Positions 39,241 to 48,800 of a stretch of DNA of 64,000 bases are shown one piece after another. Position 1 is the stretch's first letter, and every line of letters begins with the position of its first letter. The DNA comes from Mycobacterium noviomagense. Lineage in GTDB: Bacteria > Actinomycetota > Actinomycetes > Mycobacteriales > Mycobacteriaceae. Location: the NCBI RefSeq assembly GCF_010731635.1, contig NZ_AP022583.1:1674001-1738000 (forward strand). The letters are read 5' to 3'. Below the pieces are notes generated by a model. The model had not been told where the DNA came from. It ran no database searches and worked only from the letters and a program-made list of their open reading frames with translations. The position numbers and the translations under genes were made by a program.

Positions 39241-40509
39241 ATGAAATTTGTGCTGGCCAGCTATGGCATGCGCGGCGATGTCGAGCCCTCCGTCGCCGTC
39301 GGTCGTGAGTTGCTGCGCCGTGGGCACGACGTCCGTATGGCTGTCTCGCCAAACCTGGTTGGCTTCGCCGAGTCGGTAGGCCTGTCTGCGGTCGCCTACG
39401 GACTGGATACCCAAGCCATCGTGGAAGCGCAGCGCAGCTTCTGGACGCGTTTCTTCCGCAGTCCCTGGCAGACCAGGGATTTGATCAGACTGTCGCGCGA
39501 AACTCGGGAGCTCGCCACCCAGTGCTGGGCGGATATGACGAAGACGCTGATCTCTTTGGCGGACGGTGCCGACCTGCTGTCCACCGGGCTGATTTACGAG
39601 TTGCCCGCTGTCAACGTCGCAGAGTATTACGACATCCCGTTGGCCGCGCTGCACTTCTTCCCGGTGCGAGCCAATGGCCAACTACTGCCATTCTTACCGT
39701 CGCCGTTGACCCGCTCCGTGATGACCACGAACGACTGGGTGCAATGGCGGGTGGCTAAAAAACTCGAGGACACACAGCGCCGTGAGCTGGGCCTACCGAA
39801 GGCAACGGGCCCGTCGTCGCAGCGATTCACCGAACGCGGCTGGTTGGAAATCCAAGCCTATGACGAGGTGTGCTTTCCTGGGCTGGCAGCCGAATGGGCG
39901 AAATGGGATGGCCGGCGACCCTTCGTCGGCGCGCTCACCATGGATCTGCCGACGGATGCCGATGAGGAGGTTGCGTCGTGGATCGCCGCGGGAACACCGC
40001 CGATTTGCTTCGGCTTCGGCAGCATGCCGGTTCAATCTCCTACCGACATGCTCGCCATGATCAGCGATGCCTGCGCACAGTTGGGCCATCGGGCCCTAGT
40101 GTGCGCCGGCGGAACTGACTTCAGCCGCGTCCCACTTCCCGAGCACGTAAAGGTCGTGGGCGTGGTGAACTACGCCGCGACATTTCCAGGTTGCCGCGCG
40201 GTCGTGCACCACGGGGGCGCGGGCACCACCGCCGCGGCCCTGCGCGCCGGAGTCCCCCAGTTGATCCTTTCGACACTGCCCGATCAGCCGCTCTGGGCGG
40301 CTCAGATCAAGCGACTGAAAGTTGGCTCAGGGCGCCGCTTTTCGACCACTACCGAGAAATCGCTTGTCGCCGACCTGCGCGCCATACTTGCCCCGCAATA
40401 CGTCACCCGCGCCCGCGAGATCGCCACCCGGATGACCAAGCCCGCCGAAAGCGTCGCGGCCGCTGCCGACCTCGTCGAAAACTTCGCGCGGGTGCGAACT
40501 TTCCGCTGA
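39241..40509 (+). CDS. GPL-type glycosyltransferase 4 (GT1 family, 422 aa)
   Basis: 422 residues from the ATG at 39241, with GGAG seven bases upstream; an in-frame ATG at 39181 would add 20 residues not found in the paralogues. It starts MKFVLASYGMRGDVEP. The donor half has VHHGGAGTTAAALRAG and LPDQPLWAAQ with the DQ-W group intact. The acceptor half resembles that of the copy at 20333 (LLSTGLIYELPAVNVAEYYDIP), the donor half that of 27768. Upstream sequence and the first 20 codons are almost the same as in the copy at 27768. It is convergent with the cupin-like oxygenase (29 bp). Confidence 0.92.
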   Translation: MKFVLASYGMRGDVEPSVAVGRELLRRGHDVRMAVSPNLVGFAESVGLSAVAYGLDTQAIVEAQRSFWTRFFRSPWQTRDLIRLSRETRELATQCWADMTKTLISLADGADLLSTGLIYELPAVNVAEYYDIPLAALHFFPVRANGQLLPFLPSPLTRSVMTTNDWVQWRVAKKLEDTQRRELGLPKATGPSSQRFTERGWLEIQAYDEVCFPGLAAEWAKWDGRRPFVGALTMDLPTDADEEVASWIAAGTPPICFGFGSMPVQSPTDMLAMISDACAQLGHRALVCAGGTDFSRVPLPEHVKVVGVVNYAATFPGCRAVVHHGGAGTTAAALRAGVPQLILSTLPDQPLWAAQIKRLKVGSGRRFSTTTEKSLVADLRAILAPQYVTRAREIATRMTKPAESVAAAADLVENFARVRTFR

Positions 40510-40538
40510 TCAACAAGGGCGCTGCTGGTCACCAGAAG

Positions 40539-41498
40539 TCAAGCTACGGGCGGTAACTCGCTCTTTTTCACCAGCATTCGATGCAGGTCCACTCCCATCG
40601 GCGGCGGACTGAACAAGCGTTGCCGATAGGGCCGACCCAGCATCCCGTACCACACGAAATCGCGCGTGATACGGCCCCACGCGCGCGGACCGGCCCGGAA
40701 AAATACCCTGAGCCATTCCTTGACCGGAAGTACGTCTCCATGCCAAGCGTTGATCGAGATCGACGCGCCCGGGCTGGCAAGGTAGTGCCACCACCCTCGC
40801 GGTATGTAGAGCACGTCGCCAGGATCCAGGGTGGTGCGCCACCGTTCGATTCGGCTGAGCTGCTGATCGTCCTCGGACTCGATCTCCTCGGGTGAAAGTC
40901 CGCTCTTGTGCGGAATGTCCGGCAGGACGCGCAGGGCCCTAATGTATTCGGGCGCAACGAGGACGGCCCGCTTGCTGCCATAGATCTGCGCAAGGACGTT
41001 GTCCGCGGGGTCGAAGTGCAATCCCCCACGGGTCTTCCCACCGATCCAGATGCTGACGAAATAAGGGGAAACCGCTGTCAGATCCGTTAGGTCAATCTCG
41101 TCCAGAAGTCCCTCAAACTGTTCCACTGAAGCCTGGTGCAAATAGCAACGCTCGCCGCGCTCGATCCGGTTCACCAACTCGGAGAAGGGAATCCGCGCAG
41201 CGTGTGCCTTGGCATCGTCCATATAGGGCGCATGTCCGCTAGGCAGGTCAAGGGCAGCGTCAACAGTTATGTCGAACCGCCTCGCCAACGCCTGCGGCGA
41301 CCAATTCCGGACGGCCGTCGACTGCGCCACCCCTCCGGCGATCACCAACGGCATAGCCTCGCCCCGGACCTGATCGCGGACTTCCCGCCAACGCACGACG
41401 TCGATCCGCGGAATTTCCGAGAAGCCGGTCCTTTGTACACCAGTTGAATAATGCTCTCCCGCAAGCACAATGCGCGACGAATCTCCCCACCTCGTCAT
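40539..41498 (-). CDS. Cupin-8/JmjC-like Fe(II)/2-oxoglutarate-dependent oxygenase
   Basis: 319 residues. The double-stranded beta-helix core has GGLHFDPADNVLAQIYG, giving the HxD metal ligands, and about 80 residues later GDVLYIPRGWWHYLAS, giving the distal His with the family's W-H-x-x pattern. SVSPYF-type and AVLVAPEYIRAL segments fit the FIH/JmjC-like hydroxylases. Such enzymes hydroxylate protein or peptide side chains, and related ones act on NRPS-bound amino acids. In this locus it could add the hydroxyl that is later glycosylated, methylated or acylated. It has no second copy here and is divergent to the O-methyltransferase at 41659 across 160 bp. Confidence 0.8.
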   Translation of the reverse strand: MTRWGDSSRIVLAGEHYSTGVQRTGFSEIPRIDVVRWREVRDQVRGEAMPLVIAGGVAQSTAVRNWSPQALARRFDITVDAALDLPSGHAPYMDDAKAHAARIPFSELVNRIERGERCYLHQASVEQFEGLLDEIDLTDLTAVSPYFVSIWIGGKTRGGLHFDPADNVLAQIYGSKRAVLVAPEYIRALRVLPDIPHKSGLSPEEIESEDDQQLSRIERWRTTLDPGDVLYIPRGWWHYLASPGASISINAWHGDVLPVKEWLRVFFRAGPRAWGRITRDFVWYGMLGRPYRQRLFSPPPMGVDLHRMLVKKSELPPVA

Positions 41499-41646
41499 AC
41501 ACGGATAATGCCCCCACGCACCGGCCCAGAAACAGGTTTTCGTGAATTAGCACTGATCGCCGCAACCACTGAGATGGTCGAAATGTCGGTCTGGCCGTGG
41601 CCGCTCCCCCGGATGCAATCCGCTCCCACCGCACCGGCGTTTCTGT

Positions 41647-41652
41647 CATACT
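41647..41652 (+). promoter_or_regulatory. Predicted -10 box of a leaderless O-methyltransferase promoter (copy 2)
   Basis: CATACT, six bases before the GTG at 41659, within GTCATACTCCAC as in copy 1 (34267). Confidence 0.5.
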
Positions 41653-41658
41653 CCACCG

Positions 41659-42435
41659 GTGCCGCTCAACGACCGCATTTGGAAGCTGCAGCAAAAGGCG
41701 ACGAACTACTTCTATCCCTTCGCCACCCGCCGACTCGCCGCCCGCGATGTGTTGTTCATCAACTACGGCTACGAGGAAGATCCGCCGATGGGCCTGCCTC
41801 TCGACGCCGCCGACGAACATAATCGGTATTGCATCCAGCTCTACCACCGCACGGCGACCCAGGTGGATCTCACCGGGAAACGGGTGTTGGAAGTCGGCAG
41901 CGGACACGGCGGTGGAGCCTCATACCTCGCGCGTACCCTGCGCCCCGCCTCCTACACCGGGCTGGACTTGAACCCCGCCGCTGTCGCCTTCTGCCGACAA
42001 CGGCACAACGTGCCGGGCCTCGATTTCGTGCAAGGCGACGCCCAGAACCTGCCTTTCGCGGATCAGTCCTTCGACGCGGTGATCAATGTCGCGTCCGGAG
42101 TGCACTATCCGCAGTTCGAGCGGTTCCTGGCCGAAGTGGCGCGCGTCCTGGTTCCCGGAGGGCATTTTCTTTACTGCGACGCCCGACACCGCGAGCGGAT
42201 TGCCGCCTGGGAGGCGGCGCTGGCGAGCGCGCCATTGCGGATGGTCTCGCAGACAGCGATTGATGCGGAGCTCATGCGGGGAATGGAGAAAAACTCGCTG
42301 ATCGAACAACCCTTGCTGAGATTCCTGATGTTCGGCTTGGCCCGCAAGAGCGCCGGCGTGCAGAAGTCCCAGGTCTATCGCAGCGTGCAAAGCGGGCGAA
42401 GCTCATTCCGGGTGTATTGCTTCATCAAGGATTGA
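41659..42435 (+). CDS. Rv2952/Fmt-type SAM-dependent O-methyltransferase, copy 2
   Basis: 258 residues with a GTG start aligned to copy 1. It has [35 protein letters not shown], a normal motif I ([14 protein letters not shown]), [21 protein letters not shown] and the RVYCFIKD ending. It belongs with the phenolphthiotriol and GPL O-methyltransferases of mycobacteria. Of the two copies this is the one with an intact SAM-binding loop. It lies 153 bp upstream of glycosyltransferase 5 in the same direction and could be cotranscribed with it. Probable acceptor: a lipid or sugar hydroxyl of the glycolipopeptide. Confidence 0.88.
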   Translation: MPLNDRIWKLQQKATNYFYPFATRRLAARDVLFINYGYEEDPPMGLPLDAADEHNRYCIQLYHRTATQVDLTGKRVLEVGSGHGGGASYLARTLRPASYTGLDLNPAAVAFCRQRHNVPGLDFVQGDAQNLPFADQSFDAVINVASGVHYPQFERFLAEVARVLVPGGHFLYCDARHRERIAAWEAALASAPLRMVSQTAIDAELMRGMEKNSLIEQPLLRFLMFGLARKSAGVQKSQVYRSVQSGRSSFRVYCFIKD

Positions 42436-42588
42436 GGCGGGGTCAGACCACTTGGGCCTCCCCTCGTGACAAGTGTTGCCGGTCGCCACGTAGATGCCGT
42501 CGAGTGAGGTTCGAATAGTCTCAATCGCGCGGCAGTGAGAGCTTCTGGTACTGAAGCCCATAGGGCAGTGAAAGGCCACGATCACGTA

Positions 42589-43857
42589 ATGAGATTTGTG
42601 CTGGCGAGCTGGGGAAGCCGTGGCGATATCGAACCGTGCGTCGCTGTTGGCCGTGAGCTCCTGCAGCGTGGGCACGACGTGTGCATGGCCGTCCCACCTG
42701 AGCTGGTTGGCCTCGCCGAATCGGTCGGCCTTTCTGCGGTCGCCTACGGACCGGATGCGCAGACCATTCTGGAAGCGCACCGCCAATTCTGGACTCGCTT
42801 ATTCCGCACCCCGTGGAAGCTGCGGGAGTTGAAGGCGGCTCGGCGCAACGTCAGGGAGCCCGTTGTTCAGCGCTGGCAGGAGATCACCACGACGCTGACC
42901 TCATTGGCGGAGGGTGCCGATCTAGTATTCAGCGGCCTGAATTTCGAGGACGCCGCGCTCAACGTCGCGGAGTACTACGACATTCCGCTGGCCACGCTGC
43001 ATTACTTCCCTCTGCGGCCCAACGGCCAGCTCCTGTCGTTTCTGCCACCGCCGCTGAGCCGTGCCTTGCTGACGGTGTTCGAGTGGCTGACTTGGCGCGT
43101 GACCAAGAAGCTCGAGGACGTGCAGCGCCGTGAACTGGGCCTGCCGAAGACGACCAGCCCCGCGCCGCGACGGATCGCGGAACGCGGATCGTTGGAAATT
43201 CAGGCCTATGACGAGGTGTGCTTTCCCGGGCTGGCGGCTGAATGGGCCGGCTTCAACGGCCAACGGCCCTTCGTCGGGGCGCTGACGCTGCAGTTGCCCA
43301 CCGACGCCGACGAGGAGGTCGGCGCCTGGATCGGCGAGGGAACACCACCGGTGTTCTTCGGGTTCGGCAGCATCGCGGTCGACTCGGCCGCCGACACCTT
43401 GACCATGATCAGCACCGCGTGCGCGGAGCTGGGCCGGCGCGCCTTGGTGTGCGCCGCCGGCACCGACTACCGCCACGCCCCCCGTTTCGAGCACGTCAAG
43501 GTGGTGGACACGATGAACTTCGCCGCCGCCTTCCCGTCGTGTGCCGCGCTGGTACACCACGGCGGGGCGGGCACCACCGCCGCGGGCCTGCGCGCCGGCG
43601 TGCCCCAACTGATCCTGTCCACCGACCTGGATCAGTCGCTGTGGGGCACCCGGGTCAAACGGCTGCAGGTCGGCACCGCCCGACGCTTTTCCACCACCAC
43701 CGAGCAATCGCTCGTCGCTGACCTGCGCACGGTTTTGACCCCCGGCTACGCCGCCCGAGCCCGCCACATCGCCTCCCACATGACCCCACCGGCCCAAAGC
43801 GTGACCACTGCCGCCGACCTCGTAGAAAAGTTCGCCCACGAACGCCATGTCGGCTGA
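42589..43857 (+). CDS. GPL-type glycosyltransferase 5 (GT1 family, 422 aa)
   Basis: 422 residues from the ATG at 42589, AAAGG 13 bases upstream; the longer frame from 42535 adds 18 residues absent from the paralogues. It begins MRFVLASWGSRGDIEP. The C-terminal donor half (VHHGGAGTTAAGLRAG, STDLDQSLWG) is almost identical to the copy at 20333, while the N-terminal acceptor half has diverged strongly. The two enzymes therefore probably use the same nucleotide sugar on different acceptors. It is followed by acyltransferase copy 3, as 20333 is followed by copy 2. Confidence 0.92.
   Translation: MRFVLASWGSRGDIEPCVAVGRELLQRGHDVCMAVPPELVGLAESVGLSAVAYGPDAQTILEAHRQFWTRLFRTPWKLRELKAARRNVREPVVQRWQEITTTLTSLAEGADLVFSGLNFEDAALNVAEYYDIPLATLHYFPLRPNGQLLSFLPPPLSRALLTVFEWLTWRVTKKLEDVQRRELGLPKTTSPAPRRIAERGSLEIQAYDEVCFPGLAAEWAGFNGQRPFVGALTLQLPTDADEEVGAWIGEGTPPVFFGFGSIAVDSAADTLTMISTACAELGRRALVCAAGTDYRHAPRFEHVKVVDTMNFAAAFPSCAALVHHGGAGTTAAGLRAGVPQLILSTDLDQSLWGTRVKRLQVGTARRFSTTTEQSLVADLRTVLTPGYAARARHIASHMTPPAQSVTTAADLVEKFAHERHVG
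43166..43816 (+). repeat. Near-identical 650-bp tract shared with 20910-21560
   Basis: Partner of the conversion tract described at 20910. Even silent positions agree over most of the length. Confidence 0.75.
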
Positions 43858-43968
43858 CCAACCAGACCGGGCCATCAAAGCGACCAGCGCCCGTGCCTGA
43901 TCGCAGGCAAGCACGCGGTCTCGTTGCGAGACGAGCATGAAACCGCCTGCGGCGCATGGGGTAAGAAG

Positions 43969-43974
43969 TACGTT
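43969..43974 (+). promoter_or_regulatory. Predicted -10 box of an acyltransferase promoter (copy 3)
   Basis: TACGTT lies seven bases before the ATG at 43982, in a block shared with copy 2 (21861). AGGAAA between box and ATG could instead act as a short-spaced ribosome binding site. Confidence 0.4.
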
Positions 43975-43981
43975 AGGAAAA

Positions 43982-45310
43982 ATGGACAACGTCCTCGATC
44001 TGCAAGACCAGACCGCGTTTTTCATCGGGCAGGTAGGCGGCACGTGCCTGCTGCAGTGTGTCTGGGTCTACAACCGTGGGATCGATATCGATGGTCTGTG
44101 GCAGTTCCATGACCATCTTCAGCGAGGACGGTTGTCCCGCCGCATTGAACGCTCACCATTGCGGTTCGGCCGACACCGCTGGGTATCGCCCAACGGCTCA
44201 CCTGATATAGAGCTCGTCTCGTCACCCAGGCAGCGTGAGGAATTCGACAGCTGGCTCCACGAGCAGGCCGAAACCCCCCTCGATCCTGAGCACGGCCCCG
44301 GTTGGCACCTTGCCGCGCTCCCGTTCAGTAACGGCGGTACCGGGGTGAGCTTGCTGATCTCCCATTGCCTCACCGACGGTGTGGGGTTGTGCGAGGGGCT
44401 GGCGGATGCGGCGTTTGGCCGCGACGATCCAATCAACTGGCCTGCCGGCGGATCGCGCCGGCGGTGGCAGGCCGTGTGTGAAGACGTCCGCCAAACCGTG
44501 CGTGACGGCCCCGCTATTGGCCGCGCCGTGGTCGCGGCGGCAAGGGTGGCCACGCGTCGCCGCGGTAATGCCGAAGCTGCCACGCCGCCTCCTGCGTCGT
44601 CCGCCGGGGCCGATGAACCAATCACGCTTCCCACGGCGACGGTCTTCGTTGACGCCGACGAGTGGGACGCCCGAGCGGACTCGCTCGGCGGCACCAGCAA
44701 CGCGCTGCTTGTCGGATTCGCGGCCCGCTTGGCCCAGCGACGGGGACGGGCCAGCGCAGACGGCTCGGTTGTTGTCCGAATGCCGGTGAACCAGCGCACC
44801 GAAGGTGATACGCGCGCCAATGCGGTCACCAATGTCGATGTCACCGTCGACCCTTCATCTGCGACGACGGACTTGCGTGAGATCCGTGCCGCAATCAAAC
44901 AAGCGCTGGTTCGCCACCGGCAGGCGCCCGACGAAGAGCTGGCAGCAATGGCTATCGTTCCGCTGCTGGCCCTAGTGCCTGAGCGGTTTCTCCTCAGAGT
45001 TGGCGGTGGCAATACCACCGGCGTCGTCTCATCCAACCTCGGTGCGGTTAACCCCGCCGCTAGCCGTCCAGACGGCACAGACGCCGACCGCTTCGCCGTG
45101 AGATGGCTCTACCAGGGCATCACGAAGGCGACGATGGAGGGATTCGGGGGACTGCAATTTTTGCTTTCGGGACGAGCAGCCCGACATGTCTTTGTCTCGG
45201 TCACCGCGTATCAACCAGGCCGTATCAACTCGAACGACTCCTTGCGCCAAGACATCGTGCGCACCCTGGACGACTTCTCGCTTACCGCCACGTTCCCTGA
45301 CGGGACGTGA
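43982..45310 (+). CDS. Condensation/WS-DGAT-superfamily acyltransferase, copy 3
   Basis: 442 residues from the ATG at 43982, chosen because it aligns exactly with copy 2; an upstream in-frame ATG at 43937 would run over the conserved promoter-like block. It has IDIDGLWQFHDHLQRGRLSRRIE, LRFGRHRW, HGPGWHLAALPF and SHCLTDGVG as catalytic motif, and ends VFVSVTAYQPGRIN. Most of the difference from copy 2 is in the Arg/Ala-rich linker around residues 185-215. It should O-acylate a hydroxyl, possibly with a chain length different from copy 2. It is the last tailoring gene before the MbtH-NRPS operon. Confidence 0.82.
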   Translation: MDNVLDLQDQTAFFIGQVGGTCLLQCVWVYNRGIDIDGLWQFHDHLQRGRLSRRIERSPLRFGRHRWVSPNGSPDIELVSSPRQREEFDSWLHEQAETPLDPEHGPGWHLAALPFSNGGTGVSLLISHCLTDGVGLCEGLADAAFGRDDPINWPAGGSRRRWQAVCEDVRQTVRDGPAIGRAVVAAARVATRRRGNAEAATPPPASSAGADEPITLPTATVFVDADEWDARADSLGGTSNALLVGFAARLAQRRGRASADGSVVVRMPVNQRTEGDTRANAVTNVDVTVDPSSATTDLREIRAAIKQALVRHRQAPDEELAAMAIVPLLALVPERFLLRVGGGNTTGVVSSNLGAVNPAASRPDGTDADRFAVRWLYQGITKATMEGFGGLQFLLSGRAARHVFVSVTAYQPGRINSNDSLRQDIVRTLDDFSLTATFPDGT

Positions 45311-45639
45311 ATCAGGTCCCCTTCGGTGCCGCAGTCAGTGACCTGAAGTCCCGCATCTCGCAGCGAATTTAATGCCAGCATAAGACCTCATTTGTCACTT
45401 CTGTCACACATCAATTTGCATTTCATCGCGATCGAGTGCTAACTGCCCCGTAGCGAACCACAGCTAAGTTCACGGTCGCCGCACGTCAGCGCCGATAGTT
45501 GCGCGGGACTCGGTACGCGATGAAAGACCCATGCGTTGTGCGTCAGATCACAACTTTTTGAAAGCCTGATCCAGCCCCGTTAGACTCCTGTAAAGTTCGC
45601 CACTGTTGCGCACGTGTCAATCCTGGCCTTGGGGAACTA
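45311..45639. other. 329-bp regulatory region before the MbtH-NRPS operon
   Basis: No open frame of interest. It is more A+T-rich than the surroundings and contains the promoter at 45558-45586. The remaining 250 bp could hold regulator sites, but I see no clear palindrome. Confidence 0.5.
45558..45586 (+). promoter_or_regulatory. Predicted SigA-type promoter of the MbtH-NRPS operon
   Basis: TTGAAA (45558-45563), a 17-bp spacer and TAGACT (45581-45586) fit the mycobacterial housekeeping consensus well. A start near 45593 gives a leader of about 47 nt, with GGGGA shortly before the GTG at 45640. This is the clearest promoter among the biosynthetic genes and would drive a transcript of about 17.3 kb. 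Confidence 0.6.
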
Positions 45640-45870
45640 GTGACCATCAATCCGTTTGACGACGACAATGGCACCTTTTTCGTCTTGGTCAACGACGAAG
45701 AGCAGCACAGTCTATGGCCGACCTTCGCCGATGTGCCAGCCGGGTGGCGGGTAGTTTACGGGGAAGCGAACCGGGCTGCATGTCTGGATTACATCGAACA
45801 GAACTGGACCGATATTAGGCCGAAGAGTTTGCGAGACCGGCTCGTACACAGCCGGGCCTCTGACAGCTAA
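45640..45870 (+). CDS. MbtH-like protein, NRPS adenylation-domain partner
   Basis: 76 residues with a GTG start. It shows the family pattern [24 protein letters not shown], then [30 protein letters not shown] with the conserved Trp residues and the final RPKSLRDRL. MbtH-like proteins bind A domains and are needed for their folding or activity. It stops 22 bp before the NRPS start and shares its promoter, so the large NRPS is the obvious partner. It may also serve the other two NRPSs in the window, which have no MbtH gene beside them here. Confidence 0.97.
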   Translation: MTINPFDDDNGTFFVLVNDEEQHSLWPTFADVPAGWRVVYGEANRAACLDYIEQNWTDIRPKSLRDRLVHSRASDS

Positions 45871-45892
45871 GCCGTTTGGGTTCGGAATTCCG

Positions 45893-48800
45893 ATGGAACT
45901 GGATGATAAGGCGCTTCCCCTTACGCGCGGACAGCTCGACATATGGCTGGCCCAGGAATCGGGCCACTTAGATGCAGACTGGCATATCGTCGCATTCGTC
46001 GTCATCAACGGCGCGATAAATCGGGATGTACTTGAACAAGCGATCCGGGACGTGGTCGCAGAGGCTGAACCGATCAGGGCCGCCATCTTTGAAGTGGGTG
46101 GTCAGGTCTTCCAGCGGCCGATTGACGACCCGGACGTTGAACTTCCCTTCTACGATCTCAGAGAAGTACAGAATCCCGTCCAGGAAGCCTATCGACGTGC
46201 CGAATCAATCCGGCGCACGCCGATGCCCCCAAGAGGCCCGCTATTCAAATTTGCGCTATTTCGCACGCGGTCGGATCAATTCTACTGGTTCTTGTGCGTC
46301 CATCACTTAGTAACCGATGGATTCGGAATTGCACTTTTTGCTAATCGGGTCGCCGCGGTCTACTCCGCGCTTGTTTCCGGCACGCCCGCGCCGCCTGCTT
46401 TTTTCGGCTCCCTGCGGGAAATGGTCGACCGCGAGGCCGAATACGAGACATCGAAGGATTACACCGAAGATTTAGCGTATTGGAATGCGAATCTTCCCCC
46501 GGATAGCGCGGCGCATTTTAGCCTTTCTCAATCGGCGGACACGCGTGATCCGAGTTCCGTTTCCGAAGCGGTTCAATTGGATCCCCAGGTCATCGACCGT
46601 GTCCATGAGTTGGCCAACGCATTGAATATGCGGCGGTCGTCGGTAATCACCGCGGCCTGTGCCCTGTTGACCCGGGGATGGTGCGCTGAAGACTCCCAAG
46701 TGGCGCTCAATTTCCCCGTCAGTCGGCGAGCGAGCCCGGAATCGGCGACCTTCCCGGGAATGGTTTCCGGCGTTGTACCACTGGTGTTGACCGTTTCCCC
46801 TGACGCTACGGTCGCGGATTTCTGTGGGCATGTCGACACCCGCATACGCGAAGCGGTGCAGCATCAGAGGTTCCCTGTACACGCCCTTGAGCGCAAAGTT
46901 CGGCCCGACCGGCCAAGGCTGGCACGCGAGCGAGTCGGTGTTAACTTCATCCCCTCGATAACGCTCCTGCCTTTCGCTGCTGCTCCTGCGTCCGGCGTGG
47001 TTACCGGTCTGGGCCGCGTAGACCACTTCGGGCTGTTTTTCTTAAGCGCGGACGGGCAGCTTTCTTTGAGCACAGCGGGCGCTGGTCAGCGGTTCGACAA
47101 TTTGGACGTCTCCGATTTAGCGCGACGGTTGCAGCAATTACTGGTGGCGATGACCGCGGATCCAGGGCGGTCATTGTCGTCGGTCGACCTGCTGGGCGAA
47201 GACGAGCACGCTCGGCTGTGGGCCTGGGGGAATCAGGCGGTGTTGAGCCGTCCCGCGACAGCGGCGTCAATCCCAGCGTTGTTCGCGCAGCAGGTGGCCC
47301 TCACGCCGGACGCCGTGGCGATCACCTGCGGCCAGCGTTCGTGGACCTACCTTGAGGTCGAGCAGGCCGCTAACCAGTGGGCGCACCTGCTGGCCGGCCA
47401 TGGAGTGGGCCCCGGCGAGTATGTGGCCCTGCTGTTGTCGCGGTCGGCTGAGGCAATCGTGGCAATCCTGGCGGTGCTGAAGACCGGAGCGGCGTATCTG
47501 CCGATCGACCCGGTGGTACCGCCAGGGCGGGTCGCATTCATGCTCGACGACGCCGCGCCTATAGCCGCAATCACCACCGCGGAGCTGCGCCCACGGCTGG
47601 ACGGCCACGACCTGCTGATCATCGACGTCGACAACCCCGGTGCTGCCACCGAACCCAGCACCGCTTTACCCGCGCCTGCTCCAGACGACATCGCCTACAT
47701 CATCTACACCTCGGGCACCACCGGTGTCCCCAAAGGGGTGGCGATCACCCACCAGAACGTGACTCAGCTGCTCGAATCACTCGATGCGGGGCTGACCGCG
47801 CCAGGGCCGCCAAAGGTGTCGACGCAGTGGCATTCGTTGGCATTCGACGCATCGGTTCGAGAGATCTGGGGTGCGCTTCTGCATGGCGGGCGGCTGGTCG
47901 TTGTGCCGGAGGAAGTCGCCGGCTCACCCGAAGACTTACACGCCTTGTTGGTCGGTGAACGCGTCGACGTGCTGACCCAGACGCCGTCTGCGGCCGGAGT
48001 GCTGTCTCAAGAGAGACTGGACTCGGTGGCGCTGGTGGTGGGCGGAGAGACCTGCCCCGCCGAGCTGGTGAACCGCTGGGCGCCGGGCCGGCTGATGCTC
48101 AACGCCTACGGCCCCACCGAGACCACGATCGACGTGTCGATCAGCGCGCCGCTGACACCGGGTTCGAGCCCGCCACCGATCGGTTCGCCGGTGGCTGGCG
48201 CAGCGTTGTTCGTGCTGGATGGGTGGTTGCGCCCGGTACCGACCGGGGCGGTCGGTGAGTTGTATGTCGCCGGTCGCGGCGTGGCGTACGGATACGTGCG
48301 CCGATCCGGGTTAACTGCTTCGCGGTTCGTCGCCTGCCCGTTCGGCGGCTCGGAAGTGTCAGGCGCACGCATGTATCGAACCGGGGATCTGGTGCGCTGG
48401 CGCGCCGACGGTCAGCTGGACTACCTGGGGCGCGCCGATGAACAGGTGAAGATACGCGGGTACCGCATCGAACTGGGCGAAATCCAGGCAGCACTGGCCG
48501 ACGTTGACGGGATAAATCAGGCGGTGGTGCTCGCTCGCGAGGACCGCCCCGGCGACAAACGCCTGGTCGGCTACGTCACCGGAAGCGCCGACCCGACCGA
48601 CATCCGCGCCGCGCTGGCTGAGCGGTTGCCCGAGTACATGATCCCGGCGGCGGTGGTCGTATTGGAGGCGTTGCCGTTGACGGTCAACGGCAAGCTCGAT
48701 AAACGGGCCCTGCCCGCGCCGGAATACATCCATGCCGACCGTTACCGCGCGCCGGCCAACGCCATCGAGGAGCTTTTGGCCGGCATCTTCGCCGAGGCAC

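Noticed and set aside
42922..44043. 373-codon minus-strand open frame over glycosyltransferase 5
   Set aside because: Antisense to a gene with clear GT motifs and four paralogues; the same shadow recurs over the matching half of the gene at 20333.
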